Source: Selaginella moellendorffii (lineage: Eukaryota > Streptophyta > Lycopodiopsida > Selaginellales > Selaginellaceae). Taken from it: 64,000 nt of DNA. Positions 45,290-54,934 of the stretch are shown here, piece by piece; position 1 is the stretch's first letter, and every line of letters starts with the position of its first letter. Location of the stretch: positions 1,372,586-1,436,585 of the forward strand of contig NW_003314261.1 of the NCBI RefSeq assembly GCF_000143415.4, in the 5' to 3' direction. Made by a program: the position numbers and the translations under genes. Below the pieces are notes generated by a model, which did no database searches, was not told the origin of the DNA, and saw only the letters and a program-made list of their open reading frames with translations.

Positions 45290-46756
45290 TTAGACATTTG
45301 CAAGCTCCTGTTCATGTTGTGGAGCTTGGTGAGATTGATGTTGTGAAGCTGGAGCTGGACCTGCGTCAATACTAGAGTCGTTTTGAGGCAGTTCTTGCTG
45401 CTGCACAAGACCAACAGTAAGCATTCATGAATTCTGATGTTCCACACCTGTCTGGCTTGTTCTGCTTCTAACTTCTTCTTAGTAGCTCTTCCATTGGCGT
45501 AATTCACCACCAGAGTCCCAAATATCAGAAGCGCTCCTCCAACGCAAGTAAACACACTGGTAAGACACATACCTGCTGTGTGAATTAAGAGAACTTTGCA
45601 TTGAATTAATTTTGCTTGTACCCGGGTGCTGAGGAGACGTGAATCCCCCAGCCGATGAGAGATCCAATCACAGGTTCCAGCGTGACAGCCATGGAAATAA
45701 TCAAAGGCCCTGTGTACTTGACAACATAGTTCAAACCCGTGTGACCGATTAGACCAGGGCCGATTGCCAAAAAAAGCGTTGGAGCCCAGAAACCTGCAAA
45801 TAACTCATAAGCAACTATATCTTTTGATTGAGTTCTCCAAACCTCGCCTCGTCCATGCAAAAGGTCCACCAATCTTCCACGATCTGGAATGGTAGTTCTC
45901 CATAAACTCACAAGCGATGCCCAGAATGAGAGCTCCTCCAGCCGTTACAGGGAAGGCATAGAGATAGAGCGGCATCCAACCTGGTGAAATGACAAACAAT
46001 ACCCACAGAAAGAATGAAATCCAACACTTGTAAAGATCATCCAAGTTTTGCAAAGAAGAAGAGAAAGATAAGTCTAGAGCTTCACTTCTGAGATTGTTCC
46101 CAGCAAACATGTAGCCTACAAACGCAACAGCCGCCAGGAAAGCCATCAAATCCCCCAGGAAAGTGATGCCTTTGTCACCATCGGACTTGCTAGCAAATGC
46201 GATGATCAAAACCCCAGCAAAACCCAAGAACACCCCGGCGTTCTCTCCTTTGCTCAGGGGCTTACAGCGCAGCCAGGATAGAACAGCGATGATGAGCGGA
46301 GGCATCGAAACAAAGAGGAGGCTATGTGGAAGGGATGTGTGATCCAGTGACCATACCTGGATATCGAATTGTAAGCGTGAACCCCCTTCTCGATCTAAGC
46401 AATACAATTCTATACCCATAGGCCGAAGTGCAAGGCTATTGCAAGAGCACTGATTCCAAGCACGCAAAGAGGTCGCCATGTGAAGAACATACATCGCTTC
46501 TGGGGAGAGAGGCGGCACCAGTCCCAAATGAATCCAGGCAGAAGGATCATTGCCGTGACTTGCAATCTCCATGCTGCATTGGAGATTGGAGCGGCACGCT
46601 TCATCAGTTTGGTCACCTAGATAGAAACATCGCGTGATCAAGAGAAAAGTTTTCAGTGAATTGACTGATTAGAAAACTCACTGCCCCGGCGGATGATACA
46701 GCCACAACCGCACAGACCAGCACCAGCCACACGTACCATGGAGTCCGGGCAGCCAT
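45290..46756 (-). CDS. DMT/EamA-family membrane transporter
   Basis: About seven exons encode a multi-pass membrane protein of the drug/metabolite transporter superfamily with two EamA-type halves. The N-terminus MAARTPWYVWLVLVCAVVAV is the first helix. VTKLMKRAAPISNAAWRLQV, LLFVSMPPLIIAVLSWLRCK, GENAGVFLGFAGVLIIAFAS, DLMAFLAAVAFVGYMFAGNN, WMPLYLYAFPVTAGGALILG, GPGLIGHTGLNYVVKYTGPL and AVTLEPVIGSLIGW are typical helix stretches. The last exon adds a Gln/Pro-rich tail (QQELPQNDSSIDAG to ELANV). The start is at 46756 and the stop at 45290-45292. The substrate is unknown. Its 3' end lies at the border of the segmental duplication. Confidence 0.82.
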
Positions 46757-47589
46757 GGCTGGTACTTACGCTTTCCTGGCACACCATATATAATTTCAGC
46801 TATCACGAGAAGATTCATTTGGGGCTTCTTCGCGCCTTCCTGGTAGCTCGTATTCTTTCGAGATTACTTTGGAATTCGAATACACAAAGATTTTTCTAGT
46901 TATTCCTAGACATAGATTTTATGATGTGAAGAAATAAGTTTGGTCCAGCTACCTATCCTTGACACAAATACGTGTGATGCTTCCATCCGGCTTACACAGA
47001 AACTACATGTAATATGGAGGTCCTCAAGTTAGAATTTAACTACGCTTGTTGTGTTGACTTTGAATTGGACTGGAGTGAAGACGTGTTGTCAGGCAGAAAA
47101 AATATTTCTGTTCTATTGAAGATTGTCTTTGAAAATGAGAGGTTTTATATTTCTTTTTTAAGTGATTCCAAAAACAAGAGTATCATGTTGAAGAAATAAC
47201 CTGAATCTGAAGTTTCATATATCTTGAATAGAAAGGTTTAACATTTCATTTTCTTACAGAGGTTTTGAAAACAAGAGTACAATGCTGAAGAAATAACTTC
47301 ATATGAAATTTCATAGAAAATGTTATATAAGATTGGGCTAGGTCTTTCATAAATATATCTTGGAGCAAGAGAGAAAGAGAACAAGAAATATAAGTTTGAA
47401 AATATATTTATAGCTTTTAGTGAATTTTAAAGATTTTAATTGTTTTTAAGACAATGATCTAACTTTTCCATTCAAAGATGTAAAAGTTAGCTAATCATAA
47501 TTACATCTCTCTTTAGTGTATATATAAAATCATTTGAAAAATGACATAATCTATAAGAGGTTTTTGAAAGAATTTATAAGACATAAATC
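46757..47589. other. AT-rich intergenic DNA
   Basis: Only a 61-codon ORF (47014-47199, beginning MEVLKLEFNYACCVD) stands out, and no domain is recognised. Two partly similar segments (about 47165-47215 and 47260-47300) share AAAACAAGAGTA and GAAGAAATAAC. Confidence 0.35.
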
Positions 47590-48578
47590 CAAAAGGGTGC
47601 CATATTATAATGGTTAAAGCAAAAGTCTAATAAGTATAACACATTTGGACCAAAAGTTTCGATTCAGAAAGTTGAGAGTGGGAGTGGAACTCTTAAAGAA
47701 GTGCTCAAAGTACGAAATGAGTATCTAGAAAAGGACATAAAAGGGACTGGCACATAATAAATGTCATAACACATGGGAGTGTTAGGATTGACTCCGAGAA
47801 GAAGTTTAAGATGGAGTTAGAGAACGAATCAGAGAAAGAGTCCAAGGTAAGATTGAGATGAACCTAAGATGGACCTAAGATGGAATCTAAGATGGAGTCC
47901 AAGGTTGAGTCTGAAATGGAGACGAAGATTGGGTAGTAAATTGAGGTTAAAGCCAAAACTGAGACCGAGTCCAAGTCCGAATACTAATACAGGTCAAAGG
48001 GTGAAAGCCCAAAACAATTTTTCCCTTGGGGGGGGGGGGGGAGGAGGGGGGAGGGGGTGTTGGTTCTAAAAAGTGTAGTAGGGAGAGTGTGGGGGTTAGA
48101 CTTCAGTGGAATTAGTTTGGCCAAGAAAGGTTAGTGTCAGCCAATGAGGCTATACCCATATGTTGGGTGATGATATAACTATTGAGGAGTCCAAGGCTAG
48201 AGTGAATATGGACAAACAAGCAAGGTAGTTTAGCGAAGTGTTCAAGAGCTAACTCTAACTCTCTTATAAGATCGAAATAGTTGATGCGCCCAATCCAAAT
48301 ATAGGTGGCACTACTTATTTGGATATCTGACATGACTCATCGAAACCTTGCTCTAGCCACATGGCTAGGGCACCCAAAGGCATAAGGTGGGGAGAATACC
48401 TATGAGGCTTGCTAAAGGCCACAGTGTTTCGAAATATCATCCTAAAATCCCAAACTATGGAAAAGAAGAAGAGTAATCCTTTTGTATAGTGACCAAGCAT
48501 GGTCATGTGGTGAGGAAGTCTTAGAGGTCAATGGGATTTAATAGTCGGGCTTTTTGGCCTTGACTCAGTGGTAGTGTT
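47590..48578. repeat. Repeat X, left copy (5' part, split by the chromovirus)
   Basis: Alignable by eye to 54935-56110: GTGCCATATTATAATGG here against GCGCCATATGGTGGTGG there, then a purine-rich imperfect array, then a shared stretch ending near GACTCAGTGGTAGTGTT. The array here (about 47800-47985) is shorter than in the other copy. A poly-G run lies at 48028-48041. The copy continues after the nested element at 54284. Confidence 0.7.
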
Positions 48579-49017
48579 TGTCAAGACCCCCAACAAGATG
48601 AAGATTGGAAAATGCTAAAGACAAAGAGAAAAAGCTAGTGAAAACAAAGAAGAGGCCTTAGACTAGTGTTGATTCAGATTGTGGAGAAATGGAACAAGGC
48701 TAACTTATATATACTATAGGTTAATGAAGCTTCACCACTCTTGGATCGAGGACGGCCTAAATATAGCTGAGGTCGAGGAGGCGCCACATCATCATCAGGA
48801 ATGTGGCTCGAGACTCAGGAATCGGGAAGTGTCTCGAGACTCAGGAATCGGGAAGTGTCTCGAGAGTCAGGAATAGGGAAGTGTCTCGAGACTCAGGAAT
48901 CGGGAAGTGTCTCGAGAGTCAGGAATAGGGAAGTGTCTCGAGACTCAGGAATGTGGTCTGCAGGTCAGGAATCCGGCGAGAGTCAGGAATGTGGCAAGAA
49001 TTGGGGGATTCCTGACA
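48579..49017 (-). repeat. Chromovirus 3' LTR
   Basis: 439 bases, same length as its partner. It keeps the TATATATA box (48706-48713) and, 30 bases further along the minus strand, CACAATCTGAATCAA (48683 to 48669). Confidence 0.93.
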
Positions 49018-49151
49018 GCACCCCCTCCTCAAGAACGAGTGGAACGAGGATGTGAACGACAACGAAGAGGAGGATGAGATGAGCGGCGAGGGATGGGAGA
49101 GGGAGAAAAAAAATGAGGACTGGGACGAGAAGGATAGCGGTGGTGGAAGTC

Positions 49152-52100
49152 CTAAACAAGGTCAGGAGAATGAATCAGGTTGTCCGCAGGTTCCCAAGTG
49201 CGTTCCTCAGGTCCGTAACCCTTCCAGTCCACCAGATAGTAGAGTTTAGACCGTGAAATCTTGGAATCAAGGATGTCCTGAACCTCATACTTAGACCCAT
49301 CCTCGAGTTGCACTGGTGGAGGCGGAGGAATGACCCGATTTGGAATAGGACTGGGAATATAAGGCTCAAGGAGAGAGGAGTGAAAAACGGGGTGAATTTG
49401 ATATGAGGAGGGAAGTGCAAGGCGATAAGTGACAGGATTAATGATGGCAGTGATAGGGAAAGGACCAAGGCGTTTGAAATCGAGTTTTGGACAGGGCCTG
49501 GTGGTGGAGATATTTCGCCTGAGGAGCCAAACTTTATCCCCGATATTGTAAGGGGGACAATCCTGACGATGGACATTGGCAAATGTTTTATGAGATTCCT
49601 GAGCACGATGGAGGTGGAAGGAGATGGAGTTGTGGATTTCCTGGAGGTTGGAGATAAATGCCTCAGAGCGGGGATTTGAACGAAAGGATTCAGATGGAGA
49701 AGGAAGTGAGAGATTGAATCGGGGATTTCGGCCAGAGTTTGCAAAGAAGGGGGAAACTCGAAGAGAGGAGTGAACAGAGTTGTTATAGGAAAACTCAGCA
49801 AGGGGAAGGATATCGAACCAGTTATCCTGATGATAGTTGATGAAGCACCTCAAGAATTGTTCCAACGTCTGAATCGTTCGCTCGGATCGCCCATCAGTTT
49901 GAGGATGATATGCCGAAGAGAGGTTGGCCTTCACTCCAAGCAACTGCAAAAACCGTTGCCAGAAATGAGAGATGAACTGAGGCCCCCGATCCGAAACCAC
50001 ATCTGTAGGAATCCCATGAAGTCGGAAAATTTCCCTGAATACCAGTTTTGCCACGTCCTCGCCCAAAAACTCCTTGGTACATGGCAAGAAGTGCGCCATC
50101 TTTGTGAAGCGATCCACCACGACTAAAATGTTGTTGAAGCCTCCAGAACTCGGAAGATCACTCAAGAAATCCATGGAGATGGATTCCCAAGGACCTGAAG
50201 GGACCGGAAGGGAACGAAGCAAACCTGAAGGAAGGTGGCGAGGTACCTTATTCCGAGCACAAGTGTCACAGGAGGTAACAAAAGCTTTGATGTAGTCGTC
50301 CATGTGAGGCCACCAAAAGTCCCGTGCAACTAGCTCATAGGTTTTCGCAATGCCGAAGTGACTAGCAGTCGGGCTATCGTGGCACGCCATCAGGACCAAC
50401 CTTCGAGCATCACCTTCAGGAACGTAAAGCTGCTCCCCACGATACAATAAGCCATCTAAGAACTCGAACTCGTCAAATCGCCGGCAGTCGGGAGTCACTG
50501 GGTGTCTAGCCTGAAGATGGGGGAAAATGTCGCTAGCGAGATCATCGGATTGAAGATCGTTTCTGATTGCATCCATCAAGGAGGAGTCCTGAGGGGCCAA
50601 GGAAATTGCCATAACTTGAAGCCGATCAGGACCGAGGATAACTTGATCCTGTTGATCGAAGGCAGGATTACCAGGCCTGAGACTGAGATAGGAGCGCCTT
50701 GAAAGAGCATCAGGAAGGCCTTGAAACTTTCCAGGTCTGTACTTGATAACAAAGTCAAACCGACTCAGGAATTGTGCCCACCTTGCTTGACGACGGCTTA
50801 AAACTCGGGAAGTGGCAAAGTACTCGAGATTTTTGTGATCCGTCCAGACTGTTGTTTGATGGCTCGCCCCCTCCAAGAAACGGCGCCACTCTCCAAAGGA
50901 ATCCACGATGGCAAGGAGCTCCTTGTCGTGGATTTCGTAATTGATCTCCGCAGGGTGGAATTTCCGAGAATGGAAAGCGACCGGATGAAGTTCGTGATCC
51001 GCTCCGAGTTGAGACAGCACAACACCAATGGCAAAGTCGGAGGCATCAGCCTCGATGAAGAAAGGTTGTGAGGAATCAGCATGGATCAAGACAGGAGCAG
51101 AACTGAAGGCCGCCTTGAGTGTGTCGAAAGCCTGCTGGGCAGCAGCAGACCAAGAGAAGGGAACATCCTTGCGAGTGAGATGTGTGAGAGGAAGGACAAT
51201 GTCAGAGTATTGATCAATGAATTTGCGGTAGAAGTTGGCGAAGCCAAGGAAAACCTGAACGTCTGACATTGATTGTGGAGGCTCCCATTCGAGAATAGTC
51301 TTGACTTTAGCAGGATCCATCGTGATACCCTCAGGAGTGACAATGTACCCAAGGAACTCCACAGACTGCTGATCAAAGGAACATTTCTCAAGCTTCGCGT
51401 ATAGGCCGTGTTCTCGTAGCTTCGCTAGCACCTTGCAAACATGTTCGTCATGCTCCTCCTGAGTTTTTGAGTAGATGAGGATGTCATCGAGGTAGACGAT
51501 CACCATCTGATCAAGAAACTCCCAAAAAACGTCGTTCGCCATGTGTTGGAAAACCGCTGGAGCATTTGTCAAGCCAAATGGCATGACAGTGTACTCGAAG
51601 TGGCCATAGCGGGTTCGGAACGCAGTCTTCCATTCATCACCAGGCCGGATCCGGATCAGGTTGTATGCTCCACGGAGGTTGATCTTGGTGAAGAAGCGGG
51701 CACCACCAAGGCGTTCCAACAGGTCCGAGATCAGGGGCAGCGGATAACGGTTCCGAACAGTCACCTTGTTCAAACCTCGGTAGTCGATGACTAGCCGCAA
51801 GCTCCCATCCTTCTTCTTGACAAAGAAGACAAGCGCTCCAGCCGGGGATTGTGAATGCTGAATGTAGCCCGAGGCAAGGTTCTCATCCACGTACTCTTTG
51901 AGGGCCTTAAGCTCGGATGGGGATAACCCGTAGATAGGCCCCCACGGAGGTGACGCTCCTTCCTGTAAATCAATGGGACAATCATAAGGCCGATGAACAG
52001 GCAGTACACTAGCTTTTTTCTTGTCAAACACATCCCCAAAATCATGATACTTCTCAGGAAGACTGACAGGAGAAACATGCAAAGCAAAAAGAAAAAGAGG

Positions 52101-52868
52101 TTCTTCATGAAGGAGTTCTTTCATAGTGATTGTGGAGATAGGAGAAGGGGTACGACTAAATGGAATGATGAGACAAGGATACTGTCCAGTGTAAGATGGA
52201 AGAGAGGAAAAAGAAGAGGATGAAAACTTCGTAGAGTCAGGAACAGAACCCCAACTTGAGTTTAGGGAACTGTTCCTGATTCGGACTCGATGAACACTAG
52301 GGGAAGCCGTGGGAGATGGTGATGTGGGAGAGATGAGCTGTAAGTCCTTCCAACAAATCAGAGGCTGATGTAGTTGGAACCAAGGAAGACCGAGCACCAC
52401 AGAGGAGGACTTGCTGTTGATGATGTTGAAGGCGATATCGGTGACGGTGGACCCGATATGTACTCGAACGGGCAACGTTTCCCTAAGTCCAGAAGATGGA
52501 GACACAAAATGCCCGCCGATGCCTTCAACCCTCAGAGCCCGTATGGTAGGAGAAAGAGGAACATGATATCGGGCAGCAAAGTCCGTGTCCATGAAGCAGG
52601 AAGTTGCACCCGAGTCCAGTAGCGCCAAAGCCTTGAGTCCTGATTGTCCGGTGAAAGGAAGGAGACATGGGACGCGGAAGTTGCGGGAATTGGTGGTGGC
52701 TTTGATGAAAGGTGGTGAGGAGCTTGATAAGGAAGAAAAGTGATTTTTATTTGGGGAGTCCAAACAGACAGCTCCTATTCTGTTTGGACAGGGTAGTTTC
52801 CCGACTGCAACAGAAGTGGACTTTGAGGCAGAGTGAACTCGAGCAATCGGGGAGGCTTCCTGGGACAC
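49152..52868 (-). CDS. pol: Chromovirus Pol: protease, RT, RNase H, integrase, chromodomain
   Basis: One open frame of 1238 codons. In order there are an aspartic protease (ALLDSGATSCFMD), reverse transcriptase (FFVKKKDGSLRLVIDYRGLN, VMPFGLTNAPAVFQ, VIVYLDDILIYSK), RNase H (FFIEADASDFAIGVVLSQ, VWTDHKNLEYF), an integrase zinc finger (HDSPTASHFGIAKTYEL to CDTCARNK), an integrase core (SISMDFLSDLPSS, VSDRGPQFIS, SAYHPQTDGRSERTIQ) and a C-terminal chromodomain (YLVDWKGYGPEERTWEP). The chromodomain places it among the chromoviruses. The YLDD catalytic box and the D,D,E triad region are present. The frame begins at a non-ATG codon and overlaps the end of gag by about 90 bases in the -1 frame, so it is expressed as a frameshift fusion. 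Confidence 0.96.
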   Translation of the reverse strand: MSQEASPIARVHSASKSTSVAVGKLPCPNRIGAVCLDSPNKNHFSSLSSSSPPFIKATTNSRNFRVPCLLPFTGQSGLKALALLDSGATSCFMDTDFAARYHVPLSPTIRALRVEGIGGHFVSPSSGLRETLPVRVHIGSTVTDIAFNIINSKSSSVVLGLPWFQLHQPLICWKDLQLISPTSPSPTASPSVHRVRIRNSSLNSSWGSVPDSTKFSSSSFSSLPSYTGQYPCLIIPFSRTPSPISTITMKELLHEEPLFLFALHVSPVSLPEKYHDFGDVFDKKKASVLPVHRPYDCPIDLQEGASPPWGPIYGLSPSELKALKEYVDENLASGYIQHSQSPAGALVFFVKKKDGSLRLVIDYRGLNKVTVRNRYPLPLISDLLERLGGARFFTKINLRGAYNLIRIRPGDEWKTAFRTRYGHFEYTVMPFGLTNAPAVFQHMANDVFWEFLDQMVIVYLDDILIYSKTQEEHDEHVCKVLAKLREHGLYAKLEKCSFDQQSVEFLGYIVTPEGITMDPAKVKTILEWEPPQSMSDVQVFLGFANFYRKFIDQYSDIVLPLTHLTRKDVPFSWSAAAQQAFDTLKAAFSSAPVLIHADSSQPFFIEADASDFAIGVVLSQLGADHELHPVAFHSRKFHPAEINYEIHDKELLAIVDSFGEWRRFLEGASHQTTVWTDHKNLEYFATSRVLSRRQARWAQFLSRFDFVIKYRPGKFQGLPDALSRRSYLSLRPGNPAFDQQDQVILGPDRLQVMAISLAPQDSSLMDAIRNDLQSDDLASDIFPHLQARHPVTPDCRRFDEFEFLDGLLYRGEQLYVPEGDARRLVLMACHDSPTASHFGIAKTYELVARDFWWPHMDDYIKAFVTSCDTCARNKVPRHLPSGLLRSLPVPSGPWESISMDFLSDLPSSGGFNNILVVVDRFTKMAHFLPCTKEFLGEDVAKLVFREIFRLHGIPTDVVSDRGPQFISHFWQRFLQLLGVKANLSSAYHPQTDGRSERTIQTLEQFLRCFINYHQDNWFDILPLAEFSYNNSVHSSLRVSPFFANSGRNPRFNLSLPSPSESFRSNPRSEAFISNLQEIHNSISFHLHRAQESHKTFANVHRQDCPPYNIGDKVWLLRRNISTTRPCPKLDFKRLGPFPITAIINPVTYRLALPSSYQIHPVFHSSLLEPYIPSPIPNRVIPPPPPVQLEDGSKYEVQDILDSKISRSKLYYLVDWKGYGPEERTWEPADNLIHSPDLV
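52758..52789 (-). promoter_or_regulatory. Frameshift-stimulating hairpin
   Basis: The minus strand has a perfect 10-base stem GTCCAAACAG / CTGTTTGGAC with a 12-base loop, six bases downstream of the GGGAAAC slippery site. The gag stop codon lies in the loop. Confidence 0.75.
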
Positions 52869-53746
52869 ATAGCTGCTTTGTGATTAGGATCAGCACAGTA
52901 GAGGCAAAGATTATGAGATATTCGACGTTGCCTCTCAGCAGGACTCAACTTCCCTCTAATGAGTCGGGGAGTACCAGAAATATCCATCGGGACCGGAGCA
53001 GTAGGTTCAGGACTATGCCCCGAAGACTCAAGCTGGGATTCCTGAGTCTGGGATGGAAAAACAGCGGCGCGGCGACTTTCCTGACGACGTTCAAAGAGAC
53101 GATTGTCACATCGAACAGCTTTGTTGATGGCGTCCGACAGGTCCTTAGGATCCTCCATGGTGAGCAACAAATCCTTGACATCGTTGTTGAGGCCGAAACG
53201 AAATTGGTCAATCAGGGCCCGCTCATCCCACTGAGTGTCCAAGGCAAGGAGTTGGAACTCTGCAGCATAGATCGAGGCAGGACGAGACCCCTGAGAGAGA
53301 CGTCTCATCTTTGTGGTAGCAGCCCGAACCCGATCCGTCTCGCCAAAACATGCTTCGAGCTTCTCTTTGAACAATTGAAGATCCATCAGCTCCGGAACCA
53401 CGACCCCTTTCATGCTCTTCTCCAAAAGAAGAGAAAACCATGACAAAGCTGCACCCTCGAGCAACGTCCCAATCGTGCTGATTTGAGACTCGGGAGTGGG
53501 GTACCGCCGATGTTGAAGTGCAAAGATCAGCTCCATTTGGTTCAAAAATCCACGAAGCTCCGAACGCTTGCCTGAAAATTTCGCCGGGAAACTCACCTTC
53601 GGTTCAGGAACTTTGTTGGATCCTTGAGCCGAAAGTGAAGCAAGCTCCTGCTGCATGCGAAGAAGGGTTGCCTTCAGCTCGGTATTCTCAGACTGGATTT
53701 TTGCAAGGACTTCAGCAAAGAAATCAGGATGGCTTGGAGACTCCAT
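52775..53746 (-). CDS. gag: Chromovirus Gag
   Basis: 323 codons starting at MESPSHPDFFAEVLAKIQ. An upstream ATG-less extension exists but codes for hydrophobic leader-like residues, so 53746 is preferred. A coiled-coil-like start (SENTELKATLLRMQQELASL) is followed by the retrotransposon Gag domain (SFPAKFSGKRSELRGFLNQM, TLLEGAALSWFSLL, FEKLEACFG-type region, QFRFGLNNDVKDLL) and a CCHC zinc knuckle (CLYCADPNHKAAMC). Gag forms the virus-like particle and binds the RNA. Confidence 0.93.
   Translation of the reverse strand: MESPSHPDFFAEVLAKIQSENTELKATLLRMQQELASLSAQGSNKVPEPKVSFPAKFSGKRSELRGFLNQMELIFALQHRRYPTPESQISTIGTLLEGAALSWFSLLLEKSMKGVVVPELMDLQLFKEKLEACFGETDRVRAATTKMRRLSQGSRPASIYAAEFQLLALDTQWDERALIDQFRFGLNNDVKDLLLTMEDPKDLSDAINKAVRCDNRLFERRQESRRAAVFPSQTQESQLESSGHSPEPTAPVPMDISGTPRLIRGKLSPAERQRRISHNLCLYCADPNHKAAMCPRKPPRLLEFTLPQSPLLLQSGNYPVQTE
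52796..52802 (-). promoter_or_regulatory. -1 ribosomal frameshift site GGGAAAC
   Basis: In the gag frame the codons read TCG GGA AAC, so the heptamer is positioned as G GGA AAC, the canonical X XXY YYZ pattern. A -1 shift enters the pol frame (GK LPCPNRIGAV). It lies inside the gag-pol overlap, just before a hairpin. Confidence 0.8.
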
Positions 53747-53827
53747 TGGCAAGAAGAAAGAAAAGAAAAGGGGGAAAAAGACAAAGGCAATCAAATAATC
53801 AAAACGAGCTAAAAGAAAAGCAAAAAA

Positions 53828-53842
53828 CACAATCTGAATCAA
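53828..53842 (-). other. Self-complementary primer site of the chromovirus
   Basis: Two bases inside the 5' LTR the minus strand reads TTGATTCAGATTGTG. This is not a tRNA 3'-end complement, but it is the exact complement of CACAATCTGAATCAA in the LTR (53949 to 53935), which lies 30 bases after the LTR TATA box and so at the predicted RNA 5' end. Confidence 0.75.
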
Positions 53843-53844
53843 AC

Positions 53845-54283
53845 TGTCAAGACCCCCAACAAGATCAAGATTGGAAAATGCTAAAGACAAAGAGAAAAAG
53901 CTAGTGAAAACAAAGAAGAGGCCTTAGACTGGTGTTGATTCAGATTGTGGAGAAATGGAACAAGGCTAACCTATATATACTATAGGTTGATGAAGCTCCA
54001 CCACTCTTGGATCAAGGACGGCCTAAATATAGCTGAGGTCGAGGAGGTGCCACATCATCATCAGGAATGTGGCTCGAGACTCAGGAATCGGGAAATGTCT
54101 CGAGACTCAGGAATCGGGAAGTGTCTCGAGAGTCAGGAATAGGGAAGTGTCTCGAGACTCAGGAATCGGGAAGTGTCTCGAGAGTCAGGAATAGGGAAGT
54201 GTCTCGAGACTCAGGAATGTGGTCTACAGATCAGGAATCCGACGAGAGTCAGGAATGTGGCAAGAATTGGGGGATTCCTGACA
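53845..54283 (-). repeat. Chromovirus 5' LTR
   Basis: 439 bases, with TATATATA at 53979-53972 (minus strand) and the predicted transcript start near 53949. It ends next to the self-complementary primer site. Confidence 0.93.
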
Positions 54284-54365
54284 GTGTTGACAAGCACTAC
54301 CATGGATGGAATGGGATTTGGTGGGGTTAGAGGGATATTAGAAGGGTGTTTCTTATATCCCTAAG
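54284..54365. repeat. Repeat X, left copy (remainder)
   Basis: Starts with the chromovirus target duplication GTGTT and is roughly alignable with the part of the right copy after 56117. It ends at the LTR of the second gypsy element. Confidence 0.5.
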
Positions 54366-54598
54366 TGTTATGATCCGACGCAAAAAAACAGAAATCTAAT
54401 TGCCCTAGACTATGCTATACCACCTCTTGAGGTTCCTCACCACCCAACCACCCCGAAACTACTTCAAAAGCTCCACTGTACTGTCGCCCACTGTGAGCCC
54501 TAGGGTAGGGTTGAGTCCCTTACCCTAACATGCCTTAATATACACTTAAGCCTCCTTTTGACCAACATTGACCATGTGGTCAAAGATGGCACCTAACA
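54366..54598 (-). repeat. 3' LTR of the second gypsy element
   Basis: The 233-base LTR reads TGTTAGGTGCC... to ...GGATCATAACA on the minus strand and is preceded by the polypurine tract TTGGGGGGAATAAT (54599-54612 region). Confidence 0.75.
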
Positions 54599-54934
54599 AT
54601 TATTCCCCCCAAACAAAGTCCTTGTCCCAAGGATGAGTTGTATCGGTGATCACCTTTTCTAGGGAACCTTGCTCAAGCTCTTGGTCCATCTTCCACAGCC
54701 GTATACATCAAGGAGGCATTAGGCCCATCACTCCGAGATAGTACACCTTTCAACTGGCTAACATAAAATACCAGATGAATTTTCACCCCAGCTGGCAGCC
54801 ACACCTGATAAGCCACTTTACCAATGCACTCTAACACTTCATATGGACTAGCATATTAATGGGAAAGTTTATCACTCTTCCCTATCTGTAAAGGCACCTG
54901 TGAGACACAAAATCCCTAGGCCCCAAAGTGGAGC

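Larger units (their letters stand above)
48579..54283 (-). mobile_element. Chromodomain Ty3/gypsy retrotransposon (chromovirus), open gag and pol
   Basis: This complete 5705-base element has 439-base LTRs (48579-49017 and 53845-54283), each TGTC...GACA, and a perfect 5-base target duplication GTGTT (48574-48578 and 54284-54288). Coding is on the minus strand with gag at 53746-52775 and pol at 52868-49152. The LTR pair differs at about a dozen positions. Each LTR contains a 26-base internal repeat (about 48800-48950) built on GGAATCGGGAAGTGTCTCGA. It lies inside repeat X. Because both frames are open, it may be autonomous or only recently silenced. Confidence 0.95.

Noticed and set aside
48795-48960. 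Regular 26-base repeats resembling a CRISPR array
   Set aside because: They are adjacent near-identical units without unique spacers, lie inside an LTR, and recur in the other LTR at 54075-54235. The genome is a plant nucleus.
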